Positions 41,849-52,709 of a DNA stretch of 64,000 nt are shown here, piece by piece (the stretch's first letter is position 1; each line of letters starts with the position of its first letter). The notes under the pieces were generated by a model. The model was not told the origin of the DNA. It did not search any database and saw only the letters and a program-made list of their open reading frames with translations. The stretch lies in NCBI RefSeq assembly GCF_001641265.1, contig NW_020167546.1:248001-312000 (forward strand), in the 5' to 3' direction. The stretch is from Pseudogymnoascus destructans. Lineage: Eukaryota; Ascomycota; Leotiomycetes; Thelebolales; Thelebolaceae. Made by a program: the position numbers and the translations under genes.

Positions 41849-42014
41849 TGTAAGGATGCCTTCTCGTCTCTCATTCTAGGGAGTAGACTCCGGGTAGCCG
41901 CGTGGTCACGTGTGATCATTTGGGTGGCCTAACCGAGTCGGAACCGAGTCGAATGGGTTTCGGATACTTGAGAAAATCGACTGATGGGGTTCCCCATCAT
42001 CTTTTTTGTATCCT
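41849..42014 (+). repeat. 5' LTR of B1, first part (split by Gypsy-C)
   Basis: Starts TGTAAGGATGCCTTCTCG, the forward start of the B LTR, and follows the 55842 copy in reverse until GTATCCTT. The missing remainder stands at 47148-47245, so Gypsy-C interrupts the LTR. Confidence 0.82.
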
Positions 42015-42125
42015 TAGACGCGCGCATTTCTTCTAGGTCTGGGTCGGGGTCTGCTTCTGGGTCTGTGAGCCCTTCTCCTTCGGAACTTGACGCGTTGTTT
42101 TTTTCCCTTAGTTTAGGACAATACA

Positions 42126-43451
42126 CTACATTGCCTTCTGCGTCTGTTCCTTGTGATATGCCTTGATTAACGGTAGTCCTACGTCAAGCTTTGGAACCCA
42201 CTGATCGTCAGCTGCAGTGTAGCCTGCCCACCTAATCAGGTATTCCTCTCGGATTCCTCTACCCCTCCGCACAGTCCTGTGGTCTAGGACTGCCTCGACC
42301 TTGTATTCTTCTTCCCCATCCACGATCTCTGGATCTGGTGGAGGATCGGCCTTCTCAACGCCTTCCCGATACCTCTCGAGTAGGGAGACGTGGAACACGT
42401 CGTGAATCGCCTTATACCGTGGGGGAAGCCTCAATCGATACGCCTGTTTACCTATCCGCCCGGTGATCTCATACGGTCCGAGCCACCGGTGACCTAGCTT
42501 CCTACTTGGCTGGGTGGTTCTGATATTCTTGGCAGAAAGCCACACCCGTTCGCCGACCATGAACTGCATTGGCTTGTGGATCTTGTTATATCCTCGGACT
42601 TGGGCTTCCTTCGATCTCGCCCAGGCCTCTTCAAGCTCCTTTCGTAGGTCGAGGATCTTCTGGACTCGGTCTCTTGCAACCGGCACCTCCCTTCTCATGG
42701 GGTCGTCCTCGATCCCTTGCCGCAGGTCGATGTTGATACCGTATCGAGCCTGATTTGGCGACATCTGGATGGAATCGTGGAAGGCATTATTGTAGGTAAG
42801 CTCCGCGAAGTGAAGAAGTTCTACCCAATTGTCCTGGTGCTGATTGCAGTGTAGGCGTAGGTAGGCCTCAATATTCTGGTTCTGCCTTTCCGTCTGGCCA
42901 TCAGATTGAGGGTGGAAGGCAGTCGATAGGTTCCGCCGTACTTTGAGGTGGAAACAGAAGGCCGACCAGAAGTGGCACGTAAATACGCTGCCGCGGTCTG
43001 TAATTATTTCAGCAGGAATTCCAAAGTCCTTAACCCAATACTCAAGGAAGACCCGCCCCAACTCGGTGGCAGTAATGGTCTTCTGGCAGGGTATATATTT
43101 GGATACCTTGGTGTATCGGTCTACGATTACCAAAATGGAGTCTGAAGCCTTAGCTTGGTCTGCTCCTATACTAGGCGGCAGATCTGTGATGAAGTCCATA
43201 CTTATGGACTCAAAGGGCTTAGTAGGCATTCTGAGGCCTTGCATTTCGCCGTAGGGTCTATGCCGTACCGGCTTGATCCGCTGGCACCGATCGCAGCCAC
43301 GTACGTACTCCCTGGCTTCCTGGTCTAATCCAGGCCAGTAGTATTTCCGTCGGATCAGTTCCTGGGTCTTCTTATATCCGAAGTGCCCAGCCAAAGGGTC
43401 GTCGTGGCAAATCTTGAAGATTTCCATACGTACTGCCTGATTGGGAGGCAC
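42126..43451 (-). CDS. Gypsy-C integrase and chromodomain
   Basis: 441 codons from the first Met; the frame extends upstream to the stop at 43497. The H2C2 finger is HDDPLAGHFGYKK with CDRCQ. The core has SMDFITDLP, IITDRGSVFTCHF and the Glu region DNWVELLHFAELTYNN. A GPY/F-like KLGHRWLGPYEITGRIG follows. A chromodomain, EEYKVEAVLDHRTVRRG then EEYLIRWAGYTAADDQW, ends the protein near TAG. No internal break is seen. The integrase would insert cDNA, and the chromodomain would bind histone marks. Confidence 0.88.
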   Translation of the reverse strand: MPPNQAVRMEIFKICHDDPLAGHFGYKKTQELIRRKYYWPGLDQEAREYVRGCDRCQRIKPVRHRPYGEMQGLRMPTKPFESISMDFITDLPPSIGADQAKASDSILVIVDRYTKVSKYIPCQKTITATELGRVFLEYWVKDFGIPAEIITDRGSVFTCHFWSAFCFHLKVRRNLSTAFHPQSDGQTERQNQNIEAYLRLHCNQHQDNWVELLHFAELTYNNAFHDSIQMSPNQARYGINIDLRQGIEDDPMRREVPVARDRVQKILDLRKELEEAWARSKEAQVRGYNKIHKPMQFMVGERVWLSAKNIRTTQPSRKLGHRWLGPYEITGRIGKQAYRLRLPPRYKAIHDVFHVSLLERYREGVEKADPPPDPEIVDGEEEYKVEAVLDHRTVRRGRGIREEYLIRWAGYTAADDQWVPKLDVGLPLIKAYHKEQTQKAM

Positions 43452-43496
43452 GTAGGCCGCTCCCTTGAAGTGTAGGATGCCTGCATCGTCTACTCT

Positions 43497-45695
43497 CTAA
43501 CCTGAAGAGCCCTTCGCCCACGCCGACCCTGCTTCTCTGGCCCTGTGAACAGCGAGCTCGTCAGCCGCTTGAAGGGTTTTGATCAGATCCGCTAAGGGTT
43601 CGGCCGTGGCACTGTAGGCGCTCTCTCCCTGAGCCATGGCTGCCACCATAACTCGAGGGACAACGAGACCTGGACTCTTGGTGTCCTTACTCTGGTCTTC
43701 GCCCAGTGTGGTGCCTACTTCTTGTAAGTCAGCCACTACCCGCCTCATCTGCAGGGCTTCTTCTCCTGCCTGTATGGCTTTCTGGAGCTTGTTTCGAAGG
43801 GTAGGAAGCATCACGTTCTGGCTACCCTTCTCTTCCTCATAGTCTGGTCTCCTAGACGGCCCATCTGCGGGGTTGGTCTTGCCAGCTCGATAGGATATTT
43901 GGAAGTCGTAGGCTGACAACGCCTGCGCCCACCGCGCCTGCCTTCTTGTGAGGGCGGTGGTTTCCATGAAGTATTTCAGGTTGTTGTGATCCGTCAGGAC
44001 CTCGATTGGGTGTTGGCTACCCTCTAGGTAATGCCTCCACTGTTCGAAAGATCTCACGATCGCCAAGAGCTCTTGGTCGTGGACCTCATAGTTCAGCTCT
44101 GCTGGCTCCAGCTTTTTGCTGAAGAAGGCGACTGGGTGCCACCCACCCCTTCGTTCTGGGGTTTCTTCTACATATTGGGAAAGATTCCCTGCCAACCCGA
44201 AGCCGGAGGAGTCTGTCTCAAGTCTAATCTTACAGCTTGGATCGAAATGGACTAACATGGGAGCTGTGGTGAAGGCCTCCTTGAGGCGATCGAACGCGCC
44301 CTGCTGCATTGCTCCCCACACAAAGGGCCCGGTCTGTTTACCGGCCTTGGCCCCCTTCATAAGGCCAGTCAAGGGTGCCACAACAGAGGAGTACTGCTCT
44401 ATGAAGCGTCGGTAAAAGTTGGCGAAGCCGAGAAACACCTGGACCTCTCGGTAGGTCTTGGGTGTAGGCCACTCAGCTATCGCAGCAACCCGGTCGCCTT
44501 CCATAGCCACTCCTTCTGTTGTGACGGTATATCCAAGGAAGCCTACCTGTTTGGTATTGAACTCGCACTTTGAGAGCTTTACATATAGGTTCGCCTCTCG
44601 TAGGCGACCTAGGACCTCCTGTACGTGGTGGGTATGTTCCTCCTCTTTAGAGGAATAAATAAGGATATCGTCGAGGTATACAACGCATATCGTATCAACG
44701 AGCCCTTCGAGGGTCTCGTTCATATAGGCCTGAAACGTGGCTGGCGCGTTGGCCAAGCCAAAAGGCATCACTTTGTACTCAAAGTGGCCGTAACGAGTGC
44801 GGAAGGCGGTCTTCCACTCGTCGCCTGGGCGGATCCGGATCCTGTGGTAGGCGTTCCTAATATCAAGCTTTGTGAAGACCTTTGCTCCTTGGAGCCGATC
44901 CAAGGTCTCTGTGATCAGCGGCAAGGGGTGCCTATTCTTTACGGTGATCTTATTCAGACCCCTATAATCCACGCAGAGGCGTAGACTGCCGTCCTTCTTC
45001 TGTACGAACAGTATGGGCGCGCCCGCTGGGCTTATGCTCCTCTGGATCCAACCCTTCCTTTCGCTTGATTGAAGGTATTCCCGGAGTGTGGCCAACTCCG
45101 TCTCAGATAGGTTGTATACCGGGCCGTAAGGCGGCTCTTGCATGCTGGTATCGATACCGTGGGTCTTCCTACCCAGCTCGGGTAGGTCTTCTGCCCGCTC
45201 CTTAGAGAAGACGTCGGCGAATTCAGCGTACTCCCTTGGGCATTGGGGTTCCAATGCTCCTTCCGAGGTCAACGCCAGGACAAAGGCAGTATCGCCTTTG
45301 TCTAGCTCTTCAATACCCACCTCCATCGCCTTCGATATATCGAAGGGGTAGCGCCATATCTGGGTCTGCCAATCGATCTGGGGGTTGACCTGTACGATCC
45401 AGTCCATTCCAAGGATAACATCCACACCAGGGGTATCCATGGAAAGGAACGTCTGGTCTACGGTCGTCTCCCTTCGAAAATGGTCCCAGGCCTTGATCTG
45501 TACGGTCGCCGCTCCGTATATGGCAATCTCCTTGCCGTCCACAGCCCTCGCTCGAGGTGGGCCCTTGTCTCGGCACTCTAGGCTCTTATCTTTTGCGAAG
45601 AGGGGGTGGATAGTTGACGCGTCCGACCCCGAATCGAGTAGAGCCTTGGCCTTGTGCCAGGTAGGCCCTACTTTGATTTCAATGTCGATCTCCAT
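43497..45695 (-). CDS. Gypsy-C protease, reverse transcriptase and RNase H
   Basis: 732 residues in the same frame as gag and integrase. Protease: ALLDSGSDASTIHPLFA near residue 18. RT: KKDGSLRLCVDYRGLN, FTKLDIRNAYHRIRI, MPFGLANAPATFQ and catalytic YLDDILIYS. RNase H: LETDSSGFGLAGNLSQ, DQELLAIV, LTDHNNLKYFM. The stop at 43497 is TAG followed directly by readable integrase sequence (RVDDAGILHFKGAAYVPP), fitting CAG-to-TAG. No frameshift is visible. Confidence 0.9.
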   Translation of the reverse strand: MEIDIEIKVGPTWHKAKALLDSGSDASTIHPLFAKDKSLECRDKGPPRARAVDGKEIAIYGAATVQIKAWDHFRRETTVDQTFLSMDTPGVDVILGMDWIVQVNPQIDWQTQIWRYPFDISKAMEVGIEELDKGDTAFVLALTSEGALEPQCPREYAEFADVFSKERAEDLPELGRKTHGIDTSMQEPPYGPVYNLSETELATLREYLQSSERKGWIQRSISPAGAPILFVQKKDGSLRLCVDYRGLNKITVKNRHPLPLITETLDRLQGAKVFTKLDIRNAYHRIRIRPGDEWKTAFRTRYGHFEYKVMPFGLANAPATFQAYMNETLEGLVDTICVVYLDDILIYSSKEEEHTHHVQEVLGRLREANLYVKLSKCEFNTKQVGFLGYTVTTEGVAMEGDRVAAIAEWPTPKTYREVQVFLGFANFYRRFIEQYSSVVAPLTGLMKGAKAGKQTGPFVWGAMQQGAFDRLKEAFTTAPMLVHFDPSCKIRLETDSSGFGLAGNLSQYVEETPERRGGWHPVAFFSKKLEPAELNYEVHDQELLAIVRSFEQWRHYLEGSQHPIEVLTDHNNLKYFMETTALTRRQARWAQALSAYDFQISYRAGKTNPADGPSRRPDYEEEKGSQNVMLPTLRNKLQKAIQAGEEALQMRRVVADLQEVGTTLGEDQSKDTKSPGLVVPRVMVAAMAQGESAYSATAEPLADLIKTLQAADELAVHRAREAGSAWAKGSSG

Positions 45696-45734
45696 CCTCT
45701 TCGCCTGCGTAGGGCGTAGGGCTTCGGTAGGGAG

Positions 45735-47012
45735 TCACTCCCGCTTGAGGAGTTGGGTATCCAGCTTCCGGACTCCCGGCCCAGTGTGCTGGCTACGGCA
45801 GTCCTTTGCAAAGTGGCCTGGTCTGCCACAGTTGTAACAGGCGTTCCCTACTTGGGTAGGCCTTGCGCCTTGGGTGTCGGCTGGCTTGCGCGCAGGTTGT
45901 TGGTCCGATCGACGGCGATCCTGGAAGGGCGTTCGCTCCCGGTGATTGCCCAACTTGTGGCTATTGAAGTGGCCCTTCCGAGCTGGAAAGCCACCCTGCA
46001 GGGTTCCCTTATTCTCCCTTGTGTTGGGCCTATCCGTAGAAGGATTCTTCTCGGTTACCCACCGGTTGTTCATTTCCAGCATGGCTAGGATATTGACAAC
46101 AGCCTCCCTGTGGGTCGTGGAACGCTCGGCGTAGCCACCCTCAAGGAGGCGCTGCCTCATTTCTGGGTGTAACTTCGTCAGGAGGTGGGTGGTCCTCTGG
46201 GACTCGGTGTAGGGCTCCATTTCCCGCTCCAATTCCTCGAGGTACGCAACGAATTTGCGGATACCCTGCCCCTTACGCTGGTGGGCGCCGTTGTATTTGA
46301 GGGCTGCAATGCGTTGCCGGTTGGCTGGGTCGATATGGAGGTCGCGAAGGAACTCTTCAAACCCTGCGATATCTAAAGGGTCCTCGAGCCCTTCCTCTTG
46401 CGAGGCGCAGCGGTTGTCCCACTCCTTCATGGGGTCGCTCTCAAGGTATTGGGCGGCGAAGGCCACCTTGGATTGCTCGGTTGGGAACATTCTTGGCTGG
46501 TATCGGAAGGAAGCGCGGATTGAGGCCATAAACTCGTTGAGCTCTCGTGTCGACTCGCCTTTGTAGACCTTAGGGTCCTTGACCTTGCCGAAAGGCCTAT
46601 ACGACGGGGTTGCTTCTCGCGATACTACGGAGGCAGTCTCTTGTTCCTCCTCGTTTGGGGTCCCCTCCCATTCTTCCTCACTGTCTTGGTGTCGCCTTTT
46701 CCGGCGTCCTTCTTCTTGTATTCGGACCTGTCTTTCTGCGAAGACCCTTACTTCCTCCGGGTAGGCGCTATAGTCGTCGCCGTGCGATCGTCGGAATACT
46801 TGGAGGGCTTCTTCCATGGTATTGTAGTAGGCCCTCTCTTCTTCGATCCTATTCTTGAGGGCGGCCAGCTTTGACGGCATCCTGTCCGCTTTGCTCGTCG
46901 CGGAGCTGCTGGCTTCAGGGCCCAGAGTCGGTGGGCTGGCCTCGATGGTTTCTGCCGCTGGAGTCGCTCCTCCGGAGGTCGCTCGGGTAATCCTCTTTTC
47001 CTGGCTCGCCAT
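45735..47012 (-). CDS. Gypsy-C Gag
   Basis: 425 residues. The N-terminus is acidic and helical. The capsid-like part contains YKGESTRELNEFMASIRASF and KVAFAAQYLESDPMKEWDNR. A CCHC knuckle, CYNCGRPGHFAKDC, is at about residues 392-405. It ends LLKRE-TGA-LPTEALRPTQ, with the protease frame continuing in phase after the TGA. This is where many retroelements recode to make Gag-Pol, so the TGA might be leaky; a CGA-to-TGA mutation is the alternative. Confidence 0.9.
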   Translation of the reverse strand: MASQEKRITRATSGGATPAAETIEASPPTLGPEASSSATSKADRMPSKLAALKNRIEEERAYYNTMEEALQVFRRSHGDDYSAYPEEVRVFAERQVRIQEEGRRKRRHQDSEEEWEGTPNEEEQETASVVSREATPSYRPFGKVKDPKVYKGESTRELNEFMASIRASFRYQPRMFPTEQSKVAFAAQYLESDPMKEWDNRCASQEEGLEDPLDIAGFEEFLRDLHIDPANRQRIAALKYNGAHQRKGQGIRKFVAYLEELEREMEPYTESQRTTHLLTKLHPEMRQRLLEGGYAERSTTHREAVVNILAMLEMNNRWVTEKNPSTDRPNTRENKGTLQGGFPARKGHFNSHKLGNHRERTPFQDRRRSDQQPARKPADTQGARPTQVGNACYNCGRPGHFAKDCRSQHTGPGVRKLDTQLLKRE

Positions 47013-47147
47013 CCTGATCTGGTAGGCTGAGTATGGGTTGAGTCAATAGAATTGTAAAGTCGTAGGACCCAGGGTCACACGGGAGCTCAGGGAACCAGAT
47101 CAGTAGGTAGGAAGTAGGATTCAATGCGTAACAATAGGTCTACGTAT

Positions 47148-47245
47148 ATACAGCGCATAGTAGACCTATAGGATAGCATCCGTTTAGCCTCCGACTCGCA
47201 CTCTCATATGCTATTACTGTGAGCTGGGTGCCCTGTGTCCTTACA
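47148..47245 (+). repeat. 5' LTR of B1, second part
   Basis: Begins TAGACCTATAGGATAGCATC and ends GTGTCCTTACA at 47245, where the B leader begins. It completes the LTR begun at 41849. Confidence 0.82.
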
Positions 47246-47416
47246 TTATACAAAAAAGATCACGCCTGCCGGGGACGGCCGTACTTCAATAATATCCCAC
47301 ACCGGAATGACTCAGGAGAACTACCGTTACACCATCGACTGCGACTCGGTGATGTTTCGGAGGAGAGACCTGATGACTTCAAATAGCCGTGATTCCAGAG
47401 ATCTCACGGACAGCCA

Positions 47417-48848
47417 GTGGATCAGGGTTTGATTCTTCAGAACAAGCTGGTAAAGTCGCCGACGCGTTGGCACCAAATAGGATACGAGATCCTTAAGAAC
47501 CCCCTCATAGCACAGAGGAAATTGTGGACAAGAGCGTTGATATCTACGAGCTACTGGAAGTCAAGCTCTTTTGTATCGGTACCGATACACACCCGAGGCA
47601 ATACGTTGAAAAAGCCGACATCAAACATACCCCAAGACAACGACGGTCAACTGCCCAGAATGACTACCAGACAAACCACCGCTGCAGCTACGACCGCTGG
47701 GCCATCCGAAGACATCCCGAGTCGAATGGACCACCTCGAAGCACAGATACAGGAGGTCAAGGATCTACTAGTTTTCCTGTCAGCATCCCAGACCAGAATC
47801 CCGTCCACACCGCCGGTGGACGCCCCCATACCCACAGTCGAAGTTACGGAGCAACGAACACCTCGTACACGAAACACCCCCGAGACAGTTCAATTGCTGC
47901 CTCTTCGGAACACTTGTTCTCCCTCGATTCCAGGGTCATCACGAATGCTCACCGAGGACCCTCCGAATCGCTATAAGAAATCAACCATCTCTGAGAAAAT
48001 CCTTCCTCTCAGCGATGGGGTAGAACCCCTTCTTACAATGGAGCGCTTCGATTCGGGACCGACTCGTAGTCAATGAGGACCACTATCTTAGTGACGTCTC
48101 GAGAAGAGCGTTGATATGGGGAACTACGACCGGCCTGGCAAAGACCTACCTAGAGCCCCAATACCTGTCCGCTACGCATGGGTTCCGCAGTGCTGAGGAG
48201 ATGATCGATCTACTAGGTTCATACTACCTCAGAGGCAACGAGACGGAGCAGGCCAGGAACCTCTTCGACGACCTGCAAATGGGAGAGAAAGGGTATGCTA
48301 GCGAAACCTTCCCAGAGTTCAAGGCTCATTTCCAAAGTGCAGCTATCACAGGACAAGTCTCCGAGTCGGAATGGTTTCAGTACATGTGGAACAAGTTGAC
48401 TCCTCAATTCCGCAGCCGCGTCGCGATCATCAAAAACCAATGGAAGGGAGAATCCCAGACCATGGTACGAGAAATTACTGCCTTCGACCAGGAACGGCGC
48501 CAGAACAACGAATTGAATCCGCTACCCGCTCTCGCAAGGACGTCCACACGTACCACGGATACGGCAAAGGCATCATCAGCGTCGAAGCCGACTCGAGCCA
48601 CATCCGCTCTGTTCACCCGAACCGAGTTCCTCCCCAAGCCAACGATGCTGGAGCGCGTGAAGACCGCAGTCCCAGCATCCTCAGGAAACTGTTTCAAGTG
48701 TGGCAAGCCTGGCCATTTCCAGGACAAATGCCCCCTTAATGCTAATATCAAGGAAATCGACCGTAACGACCCTGAGGCAGAAGAACAATGGGAAGAAGCC
48801 GTGGAACTTCAATCGGATACGTCCCTCGAGGAAAACGACGAGGCCTAG
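47417..48848 (+). pseudogene. B1 Gag
   Basis: 47417-48076 encodes the N-terminal part (LILQNKLVKSPTRWHQIGYE, then a Pro/Thr-rich stretch with a short coiled region). 48111-48848, in another frame, encodes the capsid (ATHGFRSAEEMIDLLGSYYL) and the knuckle CFKCGKPGHFQDKC near 48690. The frameshift is near 48060-48110. The end overlaps the protease frame, which starts about 48788 in a different frame, the arrangement expected for programmed frameshifting between Gag and Pol. From 48627 onward it is identical to B2 but for a few bases. Confidence 0.87.
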
Positions 48849-51800
48849 GAGAAGGCTCCTTCCGAGGTCTACACAAATGTGACCTGCGAGGACTAGACTT
48901 ACGAGAACTCCTGGGAGGCACCCAGTTCTTAGTCGACATGACCCTGAGTATGAATGGACTCGGGGTGCAAACGAAGTCCCTAGCAGACACAGGAGCAAAC
49001 GGCTACCTCGTCATTAACAAGCCTTTCGCAATACGACTGTCGAAAGCACTTCAGAGCCCCATATGGAAACTACCCTACTCTGTACCCATACGTGGATTTC
49101 AGCGCAAAATCCAAGGCCACGTATCGGAGTATATTCGGTTACACTTAACAGTCGAAGGACGCCGAATATATAACTGCCCCTTTGTACTCCTGGACCTCGG
49201 AGCACAAGATGTGATAATTGGGAAGAAGCTTTTCAGCCGCTTCCGAATACTACTCGACTCTACAAAGAGCCAGTTAGTATGGCCAAAGGAGTACCCGCCG
49301 ACTCCTAGCTGGAGCAAGGAGATCACCTTGCCCTACCACTCACGCGAAACGTCCATTAAACATCCTGCATACCAGTCGGATGCGAATCGCCGGGATTTCG
49401 CAATCCACTGCGAAGACAGACGCCGCGCAGGCGGACGTTCAATGGAAATGAAAGTGATAACTTCCGACTACGAAGAGATCACCGATACGCCATCGAACCC
49501 ACCACAGAAAACCCTAGTACATAGGTTTATGCCCATGCATATATGCGAAATCAGTGCAAATGCTTTCCACCACGAGATGATGCGAAACGACTCCGAGTTT
49601 TTTCAGACTAGCATCTACGAAATCGATCAGATCATTCATGAAAAGGAGTTGGTAGAGGACGAAGAAAAGCTCCGCCTCATCCAGCAGAAGCTTCCGCATA
49701 TGCACCGGAGGTACACCGATGTCTTTTCGAAGTTGGAATCAGATCGAATTCCCCCCCACCACATATATGACCACAAGATACAGCTCGAAGCCCCTTTACC
49801 AAACGCTTTCTCCCCGTTATATCGACAGGGCACCGAAGAGCTTAAGGCTACCAAGCAATACCTGCTGGAAAACCTGGAAAAGGGATTCATCGTCAACAGC
49901 AACAGCCCCTTCGCGTCCCCTATCCTATTTGTAAGAAAGCGGATGGCAAATTAAGATTTTGCATCGATTACCGGAAGTTAAATGGTCTCACCCGGAACGA
50001 TCCCTACCCCATCCCGCGTATCGACGAACTACTAGGACGGGTGTCAAAAGCAAAAATCTTCACAAAGCTAGATATCAGACAAGCCTTCCATCGTATATGG
50101 ATGCACCCCGACTCGGAAGAGTACACGACCTTTTGGACTCGCTATGGATCCTATAAGTGCAAAGTGCTGCCATTTGGACTGACGAACGGTCCCGCAACCT
50201 ATCAGCAGTATATGAATGACGCCCTGATGCAATACTTAGACGACTTCTGTACCGCATACTTAGACGACATCCTAATCTATTCAGAGGACCCTACGGAACA
50301 CATAGAGCATGTGCATAAGGTCCTACAGCATCTCTGAGAAGCTGGACTCCAAGCCGATTTGAACAAATGCAAGTTCAACGTCACCAGGACAAAATACTTG
50401 GGTTATGTTCTAACTACCTCCAGTGTCGAAGCGGACCCTGACAAAATCGAACCCCTTCGTAACTGGATCCGACCGACCACTGTTACGGGTGTTAAGTCCT
50501 ACCTGGGATTCTGTGGCTTCTATAGACAATTCATTCGTAATTTTGGCAAAATAGCAAAGCCCCTCACCACCATCACTAGTCCCTCGGAGCCGTTCCGGTG
50601 GACAGACGAATGTGAGGATGCATTCGAGGAATTGCGACGACAACTTTTAGCGGTACAGGCACTTCACCACTTCAACCCCGAATTGCCTACGAAGCTGGAG
50701 ACCGACTCCTCTGATGGAGTGGTAGCTGGTGTCCTGTCTCAAGAACACCCTGACAAGCGATGGTACCCCGTAAGCTTTTACAGTCATGTCCTATCCGGAC
50801 ATGAGATCAATTGGGAGATCCACGACAAGGAACTATTCGCAATAGTAAAGGCCTTCGGAAAATGGAGGCCCGAGTTGGCTTCGGTGCGCCACCGAGTCGA
50901 GGTGTACACTGACCACCGTTCGCTGGAATATTTCATGTCTACCAAGGTTCTCACTGTGAAGCAGGTTCGATGGATGGAGCTACTCTCCGACTTCAACTTC
51001 TGCATTACGTACACTGCGGGCAAAAATAACCAGAAGGCTGATATTCTGAGCCGAAGAGACCAGGACTTGGTAACGCAGCAGAAAGTCAAACTTGATAGTA
51101 GGGTGAGGGTATTGTTAGGTCCAAGCCGCCTACACCCCCGAATCAGCACTGAACTCGCCGAGAGCTACATAGCATCCATTAATTCGATGGACACCCCCAA
51201 GCCCCAGGTGCCCTTCAATTTAATAGAGGCGCTATGTGTGGACAATCGGAAGTTGTTCACCGAGACTCGCGCGAAACAACCCCTACCGGACGGATTCGCG
51301 ATGAACGACCAGCTCCTCCTGTACAAAGGCCGCCTATGTGTGAATCGCCACACCGACCTATGTACGAAACTGATCCGGGAAGCACACGATCAAGTGTCGT
51401 CAGCACATCCAAGTGGCAGGAAAACCTACCAATTGCTCGCCCCAAAGTATCATTGGGTCGGGATGGAAGCGGACTGTTTGCGGTATGTATGAACTTGCAT
51501 AACATGCTGGCTTATGCACACCAATGTCACCAAGCAGCAAGGCTTCCTACACCCGCTGCCCATACCCGAATATCCTATGCAACACCTCACCATGGACTTC
51601 AAGGAGTTCCAAAGGGACAAGCATGGATACGACAGCATCTTAGTGTTTATGGACCGACTTGGAAAGAGTTCGGTGACAATACCTTGCTACAAAACCACAA
51701 CTGCCCACCAGATGGCGCAATTGTTCATCGAATGGATATACCGATTCGGACACACTCCGGACTCGATTGTAAGCAACCGCGGACCCCAATTCTTATCATC

Positions 51801-52253
51801 CTTTTGGCAAGAGTTCTGTCGAATTATTGGCGTTAAGGTTAAGCTGTCGACTGCCTATCATAAGCAGACCGATGGGCAGACGGAAATCATGAACCGATAC
51901 ATCGATCAGAGACTGAGGCCCTTCGTATCCCATTATCAGGATAACTGGAGCGAACTCATCCCCATAATGGACCGCGTGCAAATGACACTCTCCCACGCAT
52001 CCATTGGCATGACCCCCTACTAACTCAAGTATGGAACTGATCCGCGTACGAGTTGGGATTGGAACACTCTGAAAAGCACCAACCCCCGGGAGACCCTAAA
52101 CCGAGAGGAAGCCAAGGCGGTGGCAGACCGAATGCATACCGCATGGGTCCACGCAAAGGAAAACATGGCAAAGGCACAAGAGGAAATGTCTAAGCACGCG
52201 AATCGACGCCGAAGGACCATCGACTGGGACGTAGGAAATAGAGTGTACCTATC
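48788..52253 (+). pseudogene. B1 Pol: protease, RT, RNase H, integrase
   Basis: Protease motif LADTGANGYLV near 48985. The RT start ILFVRK is followed by a frameshift near 49942. RT continues with FCIDYRKLN, FTKLDIRQAFHRIWM and YLDDILIYS. TGA at 50336-50338 interrupts EAGLQADLNKCKF. RNase H has LETDSSDGVVAGVLSQ and DKELFAIV. TGA at 51490-51492 follows CLRYV in the integrase finger. The core has TMDFKEF, SIVSNRGPQF (Asn in place of the usual Asp) and NWSELIPIMDRV, where Glu is near the catalytic place. TAA at 52021-52023 follows GMTPY. All three stops fit C-to-T change of CGA or CAA. B2 carries the same breaks. Confidence 0.9.
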
Positions 52254-52557
52254 TGTCACGGGTAGGTTAAGAGGAGGTCAGTAGGAGGGGGGAGCTGGTC
52301 GTGGTCCCGCGTTGGAGACGTCCCGCTACGGTGCCTCTAGCGGCCTAAGGCTGCTAGGGGGGCCTTAGGGCCTTAGGCTGCTATTAGGCTGTTGTCGTGG
52401 CTCCGACTCGTAACCGAGACGGCGGGGGCCCGACTCCGGGGGAGTAGATAAGGTAGCTGAGCCCCCTACTAGGAAGGGCTCAAAGATTAGTTTGTTGAAT
52501 ACCATACTGGCTACTCGAACCTACGGTCTTAGCATGCTGTCTACCTCAACCCTTACA
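52254..52557 (+). repeat. X-type solo LTR in B1
   Basis: 304 bp from TGTCACGGGTAGG to CAACCCTTACA. CTATC precedes and TTATC follows; the empty site in B2 reads CCTATCGACC, so the 5-bp duplication has one C-to-T change. It is the mirror of the copy at 53835-54138. The sequence is rich in CCTTAGG/CCTAAGG repeats. Confidence 0.92.
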
Positions 52558-52709
52558 TTATCGACCAAAAATTTGAACTCTCGCCCTAGCCGCAAGTTGG
52601 GCCAACAATGGGTCAGACCATATACGGTGCTAGAACTAGTTGGACACGCTTTTCGTCTAGACCTACCTACCAGTTCTCAAATACATGATGTGTTCTCACC
52701 GGACGTTCT
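52558..52709 (+). pseudogene. B1 fragment after the X LTR
   Basis: Continues B pol with KLGQQWVRPYTVLELVGHAF and IHDVFSPDV, about 85% like B2 (58143-57990). It ends where the E LTR starts. Confidence 0.85.

Larger units (their letters stand above)
42016..47147 (-). mobile_element. Gypsy-C (chromodomain type) without recognisable LTRs
   Basis: Gag, protease-RT-RNase H and integrase-chromodomain lie in one continuous reading frame broken only by two stops (45735 and 43497). The element sits inside a B LTR. No repeat is shared by its two ends, so at least the 3' LTR is lost. A 10-bp inverted repeat at the right junction (47127-47163) hints at a repair event. Confidence 0.9.
47246..52709 (+). 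mobile_element. Gypsy-B copy B1 (plus strand), broken
   Basis: Leader 47246-47416, gag, protease, RT, RNase H, integrase and the start of the chromodomain region. A 304-bp X LTR splits it at 52254-52557, and the right end is lost at 52709, where the E LTR begins. It is the inverted partner of B2 (57626-62721): 48627-52253 equals 58143-61769 in length (3,627 bp) with three differences noticed, while the outer parts differ by roughly 15%. Confidence 0.92.

Noticed and set aside
45385..45837. Plus-strand frames across Gypsy-C
   Set aside because: They lie opposite clear protease and gag coding sequence and have no domain of their own.
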